From Rhodothermaeota bacterium MED-G19 (GTDB lineage: Bacteria; Bacteroidota; Bacteroidia; Cytophagales; MED-G16), in assembly GCA_002457315.1 (NCBI GenBank), contig NTKI01000014.1:1-36306 (forward strand): a stretch of DNA of 36,306 nucleotides, written 5' to 3'. Position 1 is the stretch's first letter. Each line of letters starts with the position of its first letter. Shown here piece by piece: positions 16,634 through 24,621 of the stretch. Under the pieces are notes generated by a model. It made no database searches, was not told the origin of the DNA, and saw only the letters and a program-made list of their open reading frames with translations. The position numbers and the translations under genes are program-made.

Positions 16634-17629
16634 ATGAATCATTCTAGAAGAAAATTTCTAAAAAATACGTTTAGTGTTTATTCAACAACATTACTAGCTC
16701 CCAATTTATTTGCAAATAATATTGATAAAAGTAAACTGGATATAGGACTACAGATGTATTCATTTGCTCCACTAATAATGCAAGGAAAATTTGATCTCTT
16801 AGGTTTTTCAGACTTAGTAAAAAACACATATGGTATTAATGGAGCAGAATACTGGTCAATCCCTTTTATGGGTAGAGAAAATGATAAAGATTTTCTAAAT
16901 GATTTAAAGAGAAGGTCTGATGATAACGGAGTTGATAACCTCATTATACTGGTAGATGATATTGATATTAATACGATGCAGAGTGGACCAAGCCTAGCTT
17001 CATCAAACAAAAATGATAGAGATACTGCAATTGATTACCATAAAAAGTGGATAAATGTAGCAAAAGAAATTGGATGTCATTCAATAAGAGTTAATTTAAA
17101 ATCTGATGAATCAGACAATAAAAAAATTCTTGATAATTCATCAGAAAGCATATCAAGACTTATTGAATTCAGCAAGCAGGATAACATTAGTATTGTTATT
17201 GAAAATCATGGTGGAATAACAGCAGATGCTGATTGGTTAGTTTCTCTTATTAAAAATATTGATAATAAGTACGTAGGTACTCTACCAGATTTTGGTGATT
17301 ACAACTTCTGTGTAGACAGAGGTGCTCTTAATTTTGACGATATTGGAAAAGTGTGTAAAAATCAGTATGATAAGTATTTAGGAGTAAAAAAGCTCATGCC
17401 CTACGCAAAGGGAGTTAGCGCAAAATCTCATGAATTTGGTAAAGATGGAGAAGAATTATCTACAAATTATTCTAGAATGATTAAAATTATATCTGAATCT
17501 AACTATAAGGGATATATTACTATTGAGTATGAGGGTGCAATGATGGGCATGTTTGGAGGAGAGGGAACTTATCTAAACCCTCATGAGGGAATTTTAGCAA
17601 CAAAAAAATTAATAAATAAGTATTTATAA
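16634..17629 (+). CDS. Tat-exported sugar phosphate isomerase/epimerase-like TIM-barrel protein
   Basis: 331 aa. The N-terminus NHSRRKFLKNTF is a twin-arginine signal, so it is exported folded. The body is an AP-endonuclease-2/xylose-isomerase-like barrel: DIGLQMYSFAP (strand 1), GINGAEYWSIPF, CHSIRVNLKSD, ISIVIENHGG (metal-ligand Glu then His), GTLPDFGDYNF, AKGVSAKSHEFGKDG and GYITIEYEG (late Glu ligand). Putative divalent-metal ligands are therefore retained, suggesting a working isomerase or epimerase in the periplasm with an unknown sugar or polyol substrate. The next gene begins 1 bp after its stop. Confidence 0.85.
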   Translation: MNHSRRKFLKNTFSVYSTTLLAPNLFANNIDKSKLDIGLQMYSFAPLIMQGKFDLLGFSDLVKNTYGINGAEYWSIPFMGRENDKDFLNDLKRRSDDNGVDNLIILVDDIDINTMQSGPSLASSNKNDRDTAIDYHKKWINVAKEIGCHSIRVNLKSDESDNKKILDNSSESISRLIEFSKQDNISIVIENHGGITADADWLVSLIKNIDNKYVGTLPDFGDYNFCVDRGALNFDDIGKVCKNQYDKYLGVKKLMPYAKGVSAKSHEFGKDGEELSTNYSRMIKIISESNYKGYITIEYEGAMMGMFGGEGTYLNPHEGILATKKLINKYL

Positions 17630-17630
17630 C

Positions 17631-18074
17631 GTGAATTGGACAGAATATTTTTATAATATAGCGCAGCAAGTAAAAGAGAAGTCAAAAGATAATAATACCA
17701 AAATAGGAGCACTTATAGTCGGGAAAGATAAAGAGATAGTATCCACAGGTTATAACTCATTTCCCAGGGGGATTGAAGATGAAAAAACTAAAAGACAATC
17801 GAAACCAGAAAAATATTTTTGGTTCGAACACGCCGAAAGAAATGCCATCTATAATGCAGCAAGAATTGGAGTGTCCACAAAAGGTTGTACTATGTATCTG
17901 ACATGTGGTATACCTTGCGCGGATTGTGCAAGAGGAATTATTAATGCTGGAATATCTAAAATATTTATTATGAGGGGAGGTGGTGCTCAGTCTAAGAAAT
18001 GGGAAGAGTCTGCAGCGAGAAGTAATGAAATGTTTAGTGAAGCAGGTGTAAAAATTGAGTGGTATAATTTTTAA
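17631..18074 (+). CDS. dCMP deaminase family protein
   Basis: 147 aa zinc-dependent cytidine/deoxycytidylate deaminase fold. Zinc and catalytic residues are His67-Ala-Glu69 in FEHAERNAIYNAA and Cys96/Cys99 in GIPCADCARGI. The opening KDNNTKIGALIVGKDKEIVSTGYNSFPRG is the dCMP-deaminase consensus. The likely reaction is dCMP to dUMP, feeding thymidylate synthesis; a related nucleotide deaminase is possible. It starts at GTG 17631, one base after the stop of the Tat protein; no ATG precedes the conserved region. Its stop is one base from the stop of the convergent DUF1295 gene. Confidence 0.88.
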   Translation: MNWTEYFYNIAQQVKEKSKDNNTKIGALIVGKDKEIVSTGYNSFPRGIEDEKTKRQSKPEKYFWFEHAERNAIYNAARIGVSTKGCTMYLTCGIPCADCARGIINAGISKIFIMRGGGAQSKKWEESAARSNEMFSEAGVKIEWYNF

Positions 18075-18075
18075 A

Positions 18076-19017
18076 TTATTTCCAATTACTCCTAGGAAAA
18101 CCTAAGAACATAGGAACATTATCTTGATACTTCTTATATTCAGAATATTTTCTAGAGCTAATACCTTCACTAAACACAGCGCTATTAAAGAAAAGGACCA
18201 CTAGTAATACCGGACCAACTACAGACCAATTTAAATATGCCCCTGTAGCATTAACACTAAATAGATAAAACATTATCCATATTAATTGTTCACAAGCAAA
18301 GTTTGGGTGTCGAGAAAGTGACCAGAGTCCAGTTGTTCTAAAACCCCTTTTATAATCACCATCTAGGGCTTCGCCATTATTAATTTTTCTATATTTTTCT
18401 GTTTGAAACTCATACTGTTGCTGATCAGATATTGTCTCAAGAATTATGAAAAGAAGCATCAATCCTCCAACTAAATAATCAGCCCAGAATAACGGTTCAG
18501 TTCCTTGCCAAGCTGCAAGTATTGGAAGAGAAAATAAGAATATTAGACCCATCTGATAGAGACAAATAAAGAATAAATTAAATAGTCCCCATGTAAATCT
18601 ATTAGAAAGAAAAGGCATAGCCTTCTTTACTTCTATCCACCGGTAATCTTCATCTCCTCTCCAAAAATAAATACTAAACCCACCTCGTCTTGCAAAATTT
18701 AATGTTAGTCTAATTCCCCAAATTGTAGCTAAAACAGCCATTAACACCATCCTGTCATTGTAATCAGCAGCAGAAGCAAAATACCACACATATGCAATTG
18801 GTATAAGACTCCAAAATTTATCAACTTGACTGTAATTTTTGGCTAACTCGCTTACAATGAAGCAGTACATTGAGGACCCTATATAAAGTTTTGTCATTGC
18901 TACCAATGCATTCATTTGTTCCTCTGAAAAAGTTGTATTAAAAATATTGGTAGCAAAAGTTAAATAAACTAATCCACCAAGTGTCACGAATAGAAATAAT
19001 GCTTGTTTTGCTACCAT
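18076..19017 (-). CDS. DUF1295 (steroid 5-alpha-reductase-like) membrane protein
   Basis: 313 aa with about seven membrane helices and the DUF1295/isoprenylcysteine-methyltransferase-like C-terminal signature: YKRGFRTTGLWSLSRHPNFACEQLIWIMFY (about 223-252), preceded by DQQQYEFQTEKYR and followed by SRKYSEYKKYQDNVPMFLGF. Upstream WSLIPIAYVWYFA and WGIRLTLNFARRGGF are also typical. Relatives are predicted lipid or steroid reductases using NADPH; the substrate is unknown here. It stands alone on the minus strand, with its promoter presumably in the relic-containing gap upstream. Confidence 0.88.
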   Translation of the reverse strand: MVAKQALFLFVTLGGLVYLTFATNIFNTTFSEEQMNALVAMTKLYIGSSMYCFIVSELAKNYSQVDKFWSLIPIAYVWYFASAADYNDRMVLMAVLATIWGIRLTLNFARRGGFSIYFWRGDEDYRWIEVKKAMPFLSNRFTWGLFNLFFICLYQMGLIFLFSLPILAAWQGTEPLFWADYLVGGLMLLFIILETISDQQQYEFQTEKYRKINNGEALDGDYKRGFRTTGLWSLSRHPNFACEQLIWIMFYLFSVNATGAYLNWSVVGPVLLVVLFFNSAVFSEGISSRKYSEYKKYQDNVPMFLGFPRSNWK

Positions 19018-19052
19018 CTAACTAAAAATTTAATTTTCATTTTAAAACACTA

Positions 19053-19363
19053 ATGAGTTTAATATTATCAAAAAAAATCTATGATTTAAAAGAATTACCA
19101 AAAAAACTAGCATCTATCATTTCATTGACTCGAATAGTATACCGATTTATATAGGTAAAAGAAATATATTCAATAGAGTGAGTCAACACTTAAGATAAAG
19201 TCTGAATTTGATAAAATAGTGAATACGTTAAGACTTCAAAATAAAAAAATTGATTGATTGAAAAAAAGCAATAAACCTTATCCATTTGTATCCGTAAAAG
19301 AATGAAACGATTGAAGGATATGGTTACCTTAACTCAGAACCTTCAGTATATAAACCAATCTAA
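19053..19363 (+). pseudogene. Decayed GIY-YIG nuclease-like gene
   Basis: Three frames read in succession reconstruct one protein. Frame A from ATG 19053 gives SKKIYDLKELPKK. After an A-run at 19100-19106 the frame shifts to SIYHFIDSNSIPIYIGK then RNIFNRVSQHL (to 19195). A second shift gives KIKSEFDKIVNTLRLQNKKI, a TGA at 19255-19257, then LKKSNKPYPFVSVKE. A third shift at about 19300 gives NETIEGYGYLNSEPSVYKPI to TAA 19361-19363. The order LP..(G/S)IY..(I/Y)YIGK..N...R..QH is the GIY-YIG nuclease core. So this is a dead copy with at least three frameshifts and one nonsense codon, mostly next to A-runs. It accounts for most of the 399-bp gap between 19018 and 19416; I see nothing else in the gap. 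Sequencing or assembly indels are the alternative. Confidence 0.6.
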
Positions 19364-19416
19364 AGAGACTAGATTTCATCACAAAATATGAGCTTATAAT
19401 TATTAATTAGTGTAAC

Positions 19417-19890
19417 ATGATAAAGTATATAGAAAATGGTGTTTATGAATTAAGAACAATTCAAAAATTACCAATTAACATAAAAAAAAGTTGGAATTTT
19501 TTCTCAAGTCCAAAAAATCTATCAAAGATCACTCCAAAACATATGGATTTCAACATATTAACCGATTTCAACAAAATGTATGAAGGACAAATTATTAAGT
19601 ATAGAGTTTCACCCTTCCCTTTTTTTAGGGTTGGATGGACTACTAAAATAACCTACATAGAAGAACCATTCTCATTTATTGACAAACAACTAAATGGCCC
19701 ATTTAGCTTGTGGGAACATGAGCATAGATTTGAAAAATCAGGAAAAGAGACAATCGCGCATGATGTTGTGAGATTCAAACTTCCTCTTGGAACTCTAGGA
19801 AGAATATTTGGAAGTGCTTTGGTAAAATACCAGTTAAATAAAATATTTGAATTTAGAAAAACTCAACTTAATAAAATTTTTATAAAATGA
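19417..19890 (+). CDS. SRPBCC family protein (COG4276-like)
   Basis: 157 aa, soluble START-like ligand-binding fold. Typical pieces are LRTIQKLPINIKKSWNFFSSPKNLSKITPKHM, YEGQIIKYRVSPFPFFRVGWTTKITYIEEP, FIDKQLNGPFSLWEHEHRFE and HDVVRFKLPLGTLGRIFGSALV. In many Bacteroidota this family is encoded beside DNA photolyase/cryptochrome genes, but none is present here. The ligand is unknown. A short frame overlaps its stop in an ATGA arrangement. Confidence 0.85.
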   Translation: MIKYIENGVYELRTIQKLPINIKKSWNFFSSPKNLSKITPKHMDFNILTDFNKMYEGQIIKYRVSPFPFFRVGWTTKITYIEEPFSFIDKQLNGPFSLWEHEHRFEKSGKETIAHDVVRFKLPLGTLGRIFGSALVKYQLNKIFEFRKTQLNKIFIK

Positions 19891-19982
19891 GAGATGCTAT
19901 ACTTATAGTTGGGAGAAAAGTACACCTAATGAAAGAATTAATAGATAAAGGGTTTATGGGTTATAGAGGAAGATTTGGTTAA
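19887..19982 (+). pseudogene. 31-codon ORF, possible remnant of a dinucleotide-binding protein
   Basis: The ATG at 19887 overlaps the SRPBCC stop (ATGA). The frame reads MRDAILIVGRKVHLMKELID then KGFMGYRGRFG and stops. A strand followed by a Gly and a helix (ILIVG...MKELIDKGF) resembles the start of a short-chain dehydrogenase Rossmann fold, but the Gly-rich loop is broken. Either a truncated remnant or a chance frame; the coupling to the previous stop is the main support. The remaining ~95 bp before the next gene holds nothing clear. Confidence 0.25.
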
Positions 19983-20078
19983 ATAAAAAATTGGGCAACA
20001 AAATATTCCTTTTTAGAGTATAAGTAGTAATTGGTACACTAGAGTTTTAATCTCTATGAATTAATTTAAATTATAGCT

Positions 20079-20267
20079 ATGTTTAAGTTTATAAAGCTGT
20101 TTAAACCAATTGAATTGGTGCTTTTAATTTTAGTTTTAGGAACTATAGTAGTTTCTGAAATGTTTTTTTTTAATGACCAACCATTAAAAGCAGTGTTTCT
20201 AGGTTTATGGGCTCCAACTATTCTTCTATTTCTTTTGATTTTTAATCAAAAGAAACAGGATTTATAG
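20079..20267 (+). CDS. Small two-helix membrane protein
   Basis: 62 aa with two hydrophobic segments (about 13-29 and 39-54) joined by FFFNDQPLKAVFLGLWAP. I recall similar unnamed short flavobacterial proteins with the PIE(L/I)...FFFND.P.KAVFLGLW pattern, so it is likely a real conserved gene. Function unknown. It begins a series of three tiny membrane-protein genes ending just before the secreted beta-helix protein. Confidence 0.68.
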   Translation: MFKFIKLFKPIELVLLILVLGTIVVSEMFFFNDQPLKAVFLGLWAPTILLFLLIFNQKKQDL

Positions 20268-20281
20268 TAATAAACTAAACT

Positions 20282-20410
20282 ATGTCTGAACTATTAACAA
20301 AAGAATTTATTTTCATTTGGGCTGGGATTGTGTCGTTGTCATTCGTAATATGGATACTGATAACAGCCAAAGAACTAAATGATATTGTTGATAAAAGAAA
20401 TAAAAAATGA
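20282..20410 (+). CDS. 42-residue single-helix membrane peptide
   Basis: MSELLTKEFIFIWAGIVSLS starts a 42-aa protein with one membrane helix (about 9-28) and a basic tail ending VDKRNKK, so the C-terminus is probably cytosolic. It starts 14 bp after the previous small gene, and its TGA overlaps the next ATG (ATGA, 20407-20410). That tight coupling is good evidence that it is translated. Family not recognised. Confidence 0.6.
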   Translation: MSELLTKEFIFIWAGIVSLSFVIWILITAKELNDIVDKRNKK

Positions 20411-20742
20411 ATGCACACATCGCAAGTCTAATAAATGGAATAATTTTGATTGTAATTGGGTTATGGGGTTATCTTGAGTCTGGTTCTGCCACATCTTTAA
20501 TCCCAGTTGGAATAGGAGCAACATTATTACTATTAAATAAAGGAATTCAAAATAGTAATAAGGTAATAGCTCACGTTGCAGTACTTGTAACTTTACTATC
20601 TTTTGCTAACATAATGCCACTTAGAAGTGCTCTAGCAGACGGAAGGTCTGAAGCTGTTCTCAGAATTATAATTATGTTATCTTCTTCTGTTTATGCTATG
20701 GTGTTTTTTATTAAAAGTTTTATTGCTGCTAGAAGAAAATAA
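20407..20742 (+). CDS. Small four-helix membrane protein
   Basis: 111 aa, four membrane helices of the type INGIILIVIGLWGYLESGS / LIPVGIGATLLLLN / VIAHVAVLVTLLSFANIMPL / VLRIIIMLSSSVYAMVFFI, ending IAARRK. The helix-Gly pattern and the 'HVAVLVTLL...MPL' turn are seen in unnamed flavobacterial proteins; a distant TMEM14-like relationship is possible but unproven. Translationally coupled to the 42-residue peptide (ATGA) and 26 bp upstream of the beta-helix gene. Confidence 0.72.
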   Translation: MNAHIASLINGIILIVIGLWGYLESGSATSLIPVGIGATLLLLNKGIQNSNKVIAHVAVLVTLLSFANIMPLRSALADGRSEAVLRIIIMLSSSVYAMVFFIKSFIAARRK

Positions 20743-20768
20743 ATATTAGTTTTGATAAAATTATCAAA

Positions 20769-23702
20769 GTGAAATATTTAATCAATCTCTCAATATTCTT
20801 CATTTTTTCTCTAAATCTCTTTTCTCAGTCCGTGTATGTTTCTCCTAATGGTGATGATAGCAATGACGGATCTATCCATTCTCCTTTCAAAACAATTTCC
20901 GTCGCTTTATCCAGTTTAAACTCCGATACCATAATACTTCTCAATGGAGTTTATAGAGAAGAAATTATTATTGATAACAAAAATAATATAACCATAACTG
21001 GTCATGATTCAGGTAATGCGATTATTGATGGGACAATTAGTTTAAATGACTTTAGTTGGACAAATACTGGTAACAATATTTTTAAGACAACTATTGATAC
21101 AGCTATCTGGCAACTATTTATTGAAAATAAGGAAATGGTTATGGCAAGATGGCCAAATGCTCAGTTTTCAGATAAATCAATTTATTCTTGGGACACTTGG
21201 GCAGAAGGAGATGAAGCAAATAGCATTAATGGGATGTTAGTTATTGATAATACTAAATCTTTTTACTCTGGTTTAGATTATACTCTTGATACAGCTCATG
21301 CAATATTAAATGTTGGTTCTTTTAGAACCTGGAATAGTAAAATTCAATATTCTGAAGGTTCAGATTTTTTTACATATAATAATGTGCCTAATAGCCAGTA
21401 CAAAGATAAACATCACTACTTCTTTGTTGAGGGTGATTTAAATCTTCTAGACACATTAAATGAATGGTATCACAACCCTAAAACTGGTGAGCTTTGGTTG
21501 ATGACTGATGGTACAAATCCGAATGATCTAGATATTAAAGGAAAAGTTTCATCATATTCTTTTGAAATAAAAAACTCTGACAATATTACTATTGAAAATT
21601 TATCATTTTTCTCTTCAACAGTTGAAGTTCAGTCAGCAGAAAACTTTATTCTTCAAGATTGTAATTTTGCTTACCCATCTACTTCAAAAAGAATGTTAGG
21701 GAATTTGGGGACTCCTAAAGCCACAAGCATTGGCATTAGTGGATCTTCAAATAAGGTTAATAACAGTTTTATAAGAAGAAACTTATTTGAGTATACAGAT
21801 GGTGATGCCTTAAGGGTATACGGTGATAACAATACTATAGAAAATAACTTCTTTCAGTATATTGACTATTCAGTATCTGAACTTCCAGGTCTAATGGTAA
21901 CTCTTTACATAAATGGTGATGAAAATATTATAACAAAAAACACAATTGAAAATGTCCAAGCTTCTGCAACAGTATCACCAGGTAAAAAAAGTAAATTTTC
22001 ATACAATAAGGTTACTAGAACCGGGGCGCTTCAGTCTGATGGTTCAGTTTTTCAGGGCACAAGAAATTTTGTTGCAGACTCTGAGGTTCATCATAATTAT
22101 ATATACAATACTCCAAAGTTAGCTTTAAGGTATGATGCTCCGGGAGATGATCCTTCTGCCGCAGGTCAGAGAGGAAAAATGTATAATAACGTCGCAATAA
22201 ACACAAATGGAATTATGGTTAAAGGAGATTACCATTATATAGCTAATAATACTGTAATTGGAAGCAATAAAAACGGAATGATAATTCTTGACGAAGAAAA
22301 TTCTAACTTAAATACGTTTACTCAAAATAATCTTGTGGATAAGCTTAGCGGCCATAGAAGCTTAAGTAACTATGAAGATAAAAATCTAGATGGAAATCCA
22401 GATTATCCTGTGCCAGGGACATCATCAAATAACTGGAATGGGTGGGATTCTGTTAAAACTGAATACAATAATGAATTTAATATTGATAATACTATTTATA
22501 AATTAATAGATAGTATAACTCTTATACCTCTTGAGGGTTCACCTCTAATAGATGGAGGTGTTGAAATTAGTTCCTTACCTCAAGAAATAGTAGGATCTTC
22601 ACCAGATATTGGTGCTTATGAATATGGTGGTATTCATTGGAATGCAGGAATAGAAGGGTGGAATCCTAATTTCTTCCCTTGGAATTTTACTCAATTTCCA
22701 GAGGTCAGTATAATATTATCAGATAATAATCCAAATTGCTGTGACGACTTAAAAGAGGACTCTGGTGAGTTCATTGTAACAGTCAAATTAAGTCACCCAT
22801 ATTATAAAGATATAATAATCGATTTAGAAGAAGGTGAATTCGGGACTCCAGCAAAAGAAGGTATAGACTTTACTGTTTCTATAGCTAATGATACTATTGA
22901 TAGTAAAATTGATTCTCTAAAAATTTCTGCAGGAGACACAATTGCATATTTATATCTGCACTCTATTCAGGATATTATTTATGAAAAAACTGAGAATATA
23001 GTTTATAATTTACAATCATGGGAGGACACAGTTATGATAATAAACACAGGATTTTGGCTTACTATGGTCGATGATGATCCTATGCCATCCGTGACAATGA
23101 GTTCTGGAAATAACATAGACAGTATATATGAAAGTAATCAAAGTATAAACATAATCTTAACCTTAAGTAACCCATCATCTCAAGACATAACACTTTCATT
23201 ATCTGGAGAAAGTAGTCCTTTTGTACCTGACCTTGCAATTCAAGATGAAGATTATAAAATAAGTGTTGACTCACTATCAATTCCTGCTCTAACTACTGAA
23301 ATAGATTTTAATATTACATCTATTCAAGATGAAGTAGTTGAGGTTGACGAAGTAGCTGTAATTAATATTGAGTCTATCACAGATAGTATTATTTTAGTTT
23401 TAAGCATAATTATAATTGATGATGACAACCCAATACCGCTATCCGTTGAGAATAGACTTCTAATTAACAGCATATACCCTAACCCAGCTTCAAGTAATTT
23501 AAAAGTTCAATTAGAAGAGGATGTGAAAATCGACAATATTCATTTTGTTAATTTAGATGGAAAGACCATAAAACCAAGGCATATAAGAAGACAAAATAAA
23601 TTTGTTGAAATAAATGTTTCTAATTTAAATAATGGGGTATATATTTTAAATATTACATCTGACAAAGAAGTTAATAAAGTTAAGGTAGTAATTGAAAGAT
23701 AA
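20769..23702 (+). CDS. T9SS-secreted right-handed beta-helix protein with Calx-beta domains
   Basis: 977 aa starting at GTG 20769, immediately before a signal peptide (KYLINLSIFFIFSLNLFSQ). VYVSPNGDDSNDGSIHSPFKTI (about 22-43) is the standard opening of pectate-lyase/chondroitinase-B-like beta-helices. Many short N-rich coils follow (NNITITGHD, NSDNITIENLSF, NNTIENNFFQYI, SEVHHNYIYNTP, NNVAINTNG) to about residue 615 (SPDIGAYEYG). Two Calx-beta-like repeats follow (about 645-765 and 770-885), then a type A T9SS sorting domain at the end (SIYPNPASSNLKVQL, LDGKTI, LNNGVYILNI, KVKVVIER). It is therefore exported by T9SS and probably surface-attached or released. Enzyme class is not certain; polysaccharide lyase or glycosidase are candidates. 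A nucleoside hydrolase starts 6 bp downstream. Confidence 0.88.
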   Translation: MKYLINLSIFFIFSLNLFSQSVYVSPNGDDSNDGSIHSPFKTISVALSSLNSDTIILLNGVYREEIIIDNKNNITITGHDSGNAIIDGTISLNDFSWTNTGNNIFKTTIDTAIWQLFIENKEMVMARWPNAQFSDKSIYSWDTWAEGDEANSINGMLVIDNTKSFYSGLDYTLDTAHAILNVGSFRTWNSKIQYSEGSDFFTYNNVPNSQYKDKHHYFFVEGDLNLLDTLNEWYHNPKTGELWLMTDGTNPNDLDIKGKVSSYSFEIKNSDNITIENLSFFSSTVEVQSAENFILQDCNFAYPSTSKRMLGNLGTPKATSIGISGSSNKVNNSFIRRNLFEYTDGDALRVYGDNNTIENNFFQYIDYSVSELPGLMVTLYINGDENIITKNTIENVQASATVSPGKKSKFSYNKVTRTGALQSDGSVFQGTRNFVADSEVHHNYIYNTPKLALRYDAPGDDPSAAGQRGKMYNNVAINTNGIMVKGDYHYIANNTVIGSNKNGMIILDEENSNLNTFTQNNLVDKLSGHRSLSNYEDKNLDGNPDYPVPGTSSNNWNGWDSVKTEYNNEFNIDNTIYKLIDSITLIPLEGSPLIDGGVEISSLPQEIVGSSPDIGAYEYGGIHWNAGIEGWNPNFFPWNFTQFPEVSIILSDNNPNCCDDLKEDSGEFIVTVKLSHPYYKDIIIDLEEGEFGTPAKEGIDFTVSIANDTIDSKIDSLKISAGDTIAYLYLHSIQDIIYEKTENIVYNLQSWEDTVMIINTGFWLTMVDDDPMPSVTMSSGNNIDSIYESNQSINIILTLSNPSSQDITLSLSGESSPFVPDLAIQDEDYKISVDSLSIPALTTEIDFNITSIQDEVVEVDEVAVINIESITDSIILVLSIIIIDDDNPIPLSVENRLLINSIYPNPASSNLKVQLEEDVKIDNIHFVNLDGKTIKPRHIRRQNKFVEINVSNLNNGVYILNITSDKEVNKVKVVIER

Positions 23703-23708
23703 ATTCAT

Positions 23709-24617
23709 TTGAGAAAAATAATAATAGACACAGATACAGCTACAGATGATGCCGTTGCAATAATAATGGCTCTTAAATGTAGTGATTTTGATGTCAAGGC
23801 TATAACTACAGTTGCAGGAAATGTAGACCTTGACCTCGCAACTATAAATGCTCTTTATACAGTTGAATTATGTGATAAAAATACTTCTATATATAAAGGG
23901 TCATCTGGCCCATTGAAAAGAAGACTAGAAACCTCAAAATTTTTTCATGGTAGAGACGGACTTGGTGATACAGGACCTTACCAACCAAAGAGAAAAGAAG
24001 AAAAAGAAAATGGAGTAGATAAAATTATTTCTCTAATAAATTCAGACCCAAATGAAATAGAAATTATTGCGATAGGACCTCTCACAAATATTGCTAGAGC
24101 TTTCATGAAAGATAGTTCTATAATAAATAAAATTAAAAGTTTATACGTGATGGGTGGTATTGGAGAAGGAAAAGGAAATATAACAGAACATGCTGAATTT
24201 AATTTTTGGGTAGACCCAGATGCTGCAGATATTGTCCTCAATTCAGGAGCTGAGGTTAAAGTAATAGCATGGGATACTACTCAATTATATGGGTACCTAG
24301 ATAAAAATAATTTTGATGATCTAGAAAAAATTAATACTTCACTCTCAAGATTCAGCATAGATATTCAGCAGAGAGGGTTAGAGTATTACAAAGTAAAATA
24401 CAATGAACACAAAATTGACTTAGCTGACCCATTAGCCATGGCCGCAATGATCGATGACTCAGAGACGGAATATAAGTCTTGTAATATAAAGATGATATTA
24501 AGTGGAGAAGAGAGAGGTAAAGATATTATATCTTTCTCAGAAGAAGGTAAAGTAAAATTAGCTTCAAAAATATCTAGAAATAATTTTTTGAATACTCTCA
24601 AAAATAGTCTAGTATAG
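23709..24617 (+). CDS. Nucleoside hydrolase (inosine-uridine preferring family)
   Basis: 302 aa. It splits nucleosides to base plus ribose. The calcium site is present: DTDTATDD (Asp7, 9, 13, 14), NFWVDPDAA (about 165-173) and Asp240. The loop FHGRDGLGD (His80) is canonical. The usual His-Asp pair (leaving-group His, as in xHDPxA) reads Ala239-Asp240 here, so this enzyme lacks the usual acid for purine release; pyrimidine specificity or another acid is possible. It starts at TTG 23709, the only candidate before the catalytic Asp cluster, 6 bp after the beta-helix gene. The ribokinase-like gene follows 4 bp later, forming a salvage pair. Confidence 0.9.
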   Translation: MRKIIIDTDTATDDAVAIIMALKCSDFDVKAITTVAGNVDLDLATINALYTVELCDKNTSIYKGSSGPLKRRLETSKFFHGRDGLGDTGPYQPKRKEEKENGVDKIISLINSDPNEIEIIAIGPLTNIARAFMKDSSIINKIKSLYVMGGIGEGKGNITEHAEFNFWVDPDAADIVLNSGAEVKVIAWDTTQLYGYLDKNNFDDLEKINTSLSRFSIDIQQRGLEYYKVKYNEHKIDLADPLAMAAMIDDSETEYKSCNIKMILSGEERGKDIISFSEEGKVKLASKISRNNFLNTLKNSLV

Positions 24618-24621
24618 ATAT

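Noticed and set aside
19177-19363. First reading of the second part of the relic as a GNAT acetyltransferase (PYPFVSVKE / IEGYGYL)
   Set aside because: The upstream frames give a clear GIY-YIG core in the right order, so a single GIY-YIG-type relic explains the whole stretch better.
20040-20056. TAGAG-N7-CTCTA inverted repeat upstream of the first tiny membrane protein gene
   Set aside because: Arms are only 5 bp with no T-run and no consensus; likely chance in AT-rich DNA.
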